Shown: one piece after another, positions 12,597-13,495 of the stretch
Position numbering within the stretch: position 1 is the stretch's first letter
How the letters are laid out: every line of letters starts with the position of its first letter
From: Spirochaetales bacterium
GTDB lineage: Bacteria; Spirochaetota; Spirochaetia; Sphaerochaetales; Sphaerochaetaceae
Assembly (NCBI GenBank): GCA_012519125.1
Contig: JAAYQY010000236.1
Location: forward strand, 1 to 13,495
Length of the DNA stretch: 13,495 nucleotides
Reading direction: 5' to 3'
Made by a program: the position numbers and the translations under genes
Notes under the pieces: model-generated
What the model saw: only the letters and a program-made list of their open reading frames with translations
Database searches by the model: none
What the model was told of the DNA's origin: nothing

Positions 12597-13495
12597 ATGG
12601 AAGTACGAGTACGCTATGCCCCTTCTCCGACAGGCCTACAGCATATCGGAGGAGTTCGGACAGCCTTGTTCAACTATTTCTTTGCCCGTGCAAACGGGGG
12701 GAAGTTTATTCTGCGTGTCGAGGACACCGACCGTGAGCGGTACAGTGATGAGTCCTTGCAGGATTTGTACGACACCTTGCGCTGGCTTGGCATCAGCTGG
12801 GATGAAGGTCCCTTGGTGGGCGGCCCTTACGGTCCCTACATCCAAAGCGAGCGATTCGACCTCTACAAACAGTATGCCGAACAGTTGGTGCGCGATGGAA
12901 AAGCCTACTACTGCTACTGCAGTTCCGAGCGACTGGAGCAAGTGCGCCTCGAGCAACAGATGAGCAAGAGCGAGGTGCAGGGCTATGACCGGCACTGCCG
13001 CAATCTTGGAGAGAGCGAGCGTGCTGAGTATGAAAAGCAAGGCATCCGGCCGGTAATCAGATTGAAAGTTCCCACTGAGGGGAAGACCACATTCACCGAT
13101 GTCCTGATGGGAGACATCACCCGAAGAAATCGTGATGTCAGTCCTGACCCTGTTCTTCTGAAGAGCGATGGATTTCCTACCTACCATCTGGCAAATGTGA
13201 TTGATGACCATATGATGGGCATCACCCATATCATGCGGGCCCAGGAGTGGATTCCCTCCGGACCTTTGCATATCCTGCTCTATGAAGCCTTCGGTTGGGA
13301 GCCCCCCTTGTACTGCCACCTTCCCATGGTCATGGGCAAGGACGGGCAAAAACTTTCCAAGCGTCACGGATCAACCTCGGTACGGGATTTCCGTTCCAAG
13401 GGGTATCTGCCGGAAGCTTTGATGAACTATGTGAGCCTGGTGGGCTGGTCCTACGACGGACAGCGGGAGTTTTTCAGCAAGAAAGATCTTGAAGA
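12597..13495 (+). CDS. gltX: Glutamyl-tRNA synthetase, N-terminal part (runs off the window)
   Basis: Class I aminoacyl-tRNA synthetase that charges tRNA-Glu. Only the first 299 codons are in the window; there is no stop, so the gene is cut by the window edge. The product begins [19 protein letters not shown], with the HIGH-type motif at 16-19 and [10 protein letters not shown] following. RVEDTDRER, the glutamate-binding/ATP region, is intact. Cys106, Cys108, Tyr130 and Cys134 (CYC, then YDRHC) form the usual zinc-binding knob. The second ATP motif is KLSKR at 252-256 inside [16 protein letters not shown], typical of bacterial GluRS. Start codon ATG 12597 has AGAGGAG nine bases upstream. The gene diverges from the HD gene. 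It is essential and conserved, and marks the window as core chromosome. Confidence 0.96.
   Translation, partial: MEVRVRYAPSPTGLQHIGGVRTALFNYFFARANGGKFILRVEDTDRERYSDESLQDLYDTLRWLGISWDEGPLVGGPYGPYIQSERFDLYKQYAEQLVRDGKAYYCYCSSERLEQVRLEQQMSKSEVQGYDRHCRNLGESERAEYEKQGIRPVIRLKVPTEGKTTFTDVLMGDITRRNRDVSPDPVLLKSDGFPTYHLANVIDDHMMGITHIMRAQEWIPSGPLHILLYEAFGWEPPLYCHLPMVMGKDGQKLSKRHGSTSVRDFRSKGYLPEALMNYVSLVGWSYDGQREFFSKKDLE

Noticed and set aside
12636..13367. 243-codon minus-strand open frame
   Set aside because: Antisense to gltX, which has all class I synthetase motifs in the plus-strand frame from 12597.

Overview
The window reads as ordinary chromosomal DNA, about half G+C, from a diderm bacterium. 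My best guess is a spirochaete of the Sphaerochaeta type. This rests on general protein resemblance and gene style (secreted, non-lipidated ABC binding proteins, a Sec lipoprotein, a LuxR regulator with a multi-pass membrane N-terminus), not on any search, so it is a moderate-confidence inference. I see no rRNA, tRNA, CRISPR array, insertion sequence or prophage gene.

Left part (1-4063, minus strand): an uncharacterised/aromatic-amino-acid-type ABC importer of the COG2984-COG4120-COG1101 class. Transcription runs right to left: a stand-alone substrate-binding paralogue (3035-4063) with its own terminator, then a new promoter (2873-2901) driving a second binding protein (1833-2831), the permease (817-1764) and the ATPase (33-824). 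A hairpin plus T-run between the second binding protein and the permease probably sets excess binding protein over membrane parts.

Middle (4168-7371): a very acidic 92-residue protein (minus strand, with its own promoter and terminator) diverges from a plus-strand operon. That operon holds a PdxA-family dehydrogenase, a TPR-containing lipoprotein and a corrinoid adenosyltransferase. The pdxA promoter places transcription start on the A of the ATG, which suggests a leaderless message. The PdxA has lost two conserved substrate-binding residues.

Right-centre (7405-11760, plus strand): a promoter followed by five tightly packed genes. They are a PHP-fold CpsB-type phosphatase, an AAA/ABC-like ATPase of the RloA/AbiLi type, an RloB/AbiLii-like TOPRIM protein, a seven-helix membrane LuxR regulator and an alpha/beta hydrolase. 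The ATPase/TOPRIM pair is the most interesting item. Both overall folds are recognisable, but the catalytic residues of both partners are replaced (Walker B Glu, switch His and signature Gly in the ATPase; metal-binding acids in the TOPRIM protein). It looks like an anti-phage toxin pair converted into a chromosomal pseudo-enzyme module beside a membrane sensor.

Right end (11757-13495): a minus-strand HD-domain hydrolase converges on the esterase with interlocked stop codons, and its reading frame continues upstream to a possible CTG start. gltX (glutamyl-tRNA synthetase) diverges from it and runs off the window.
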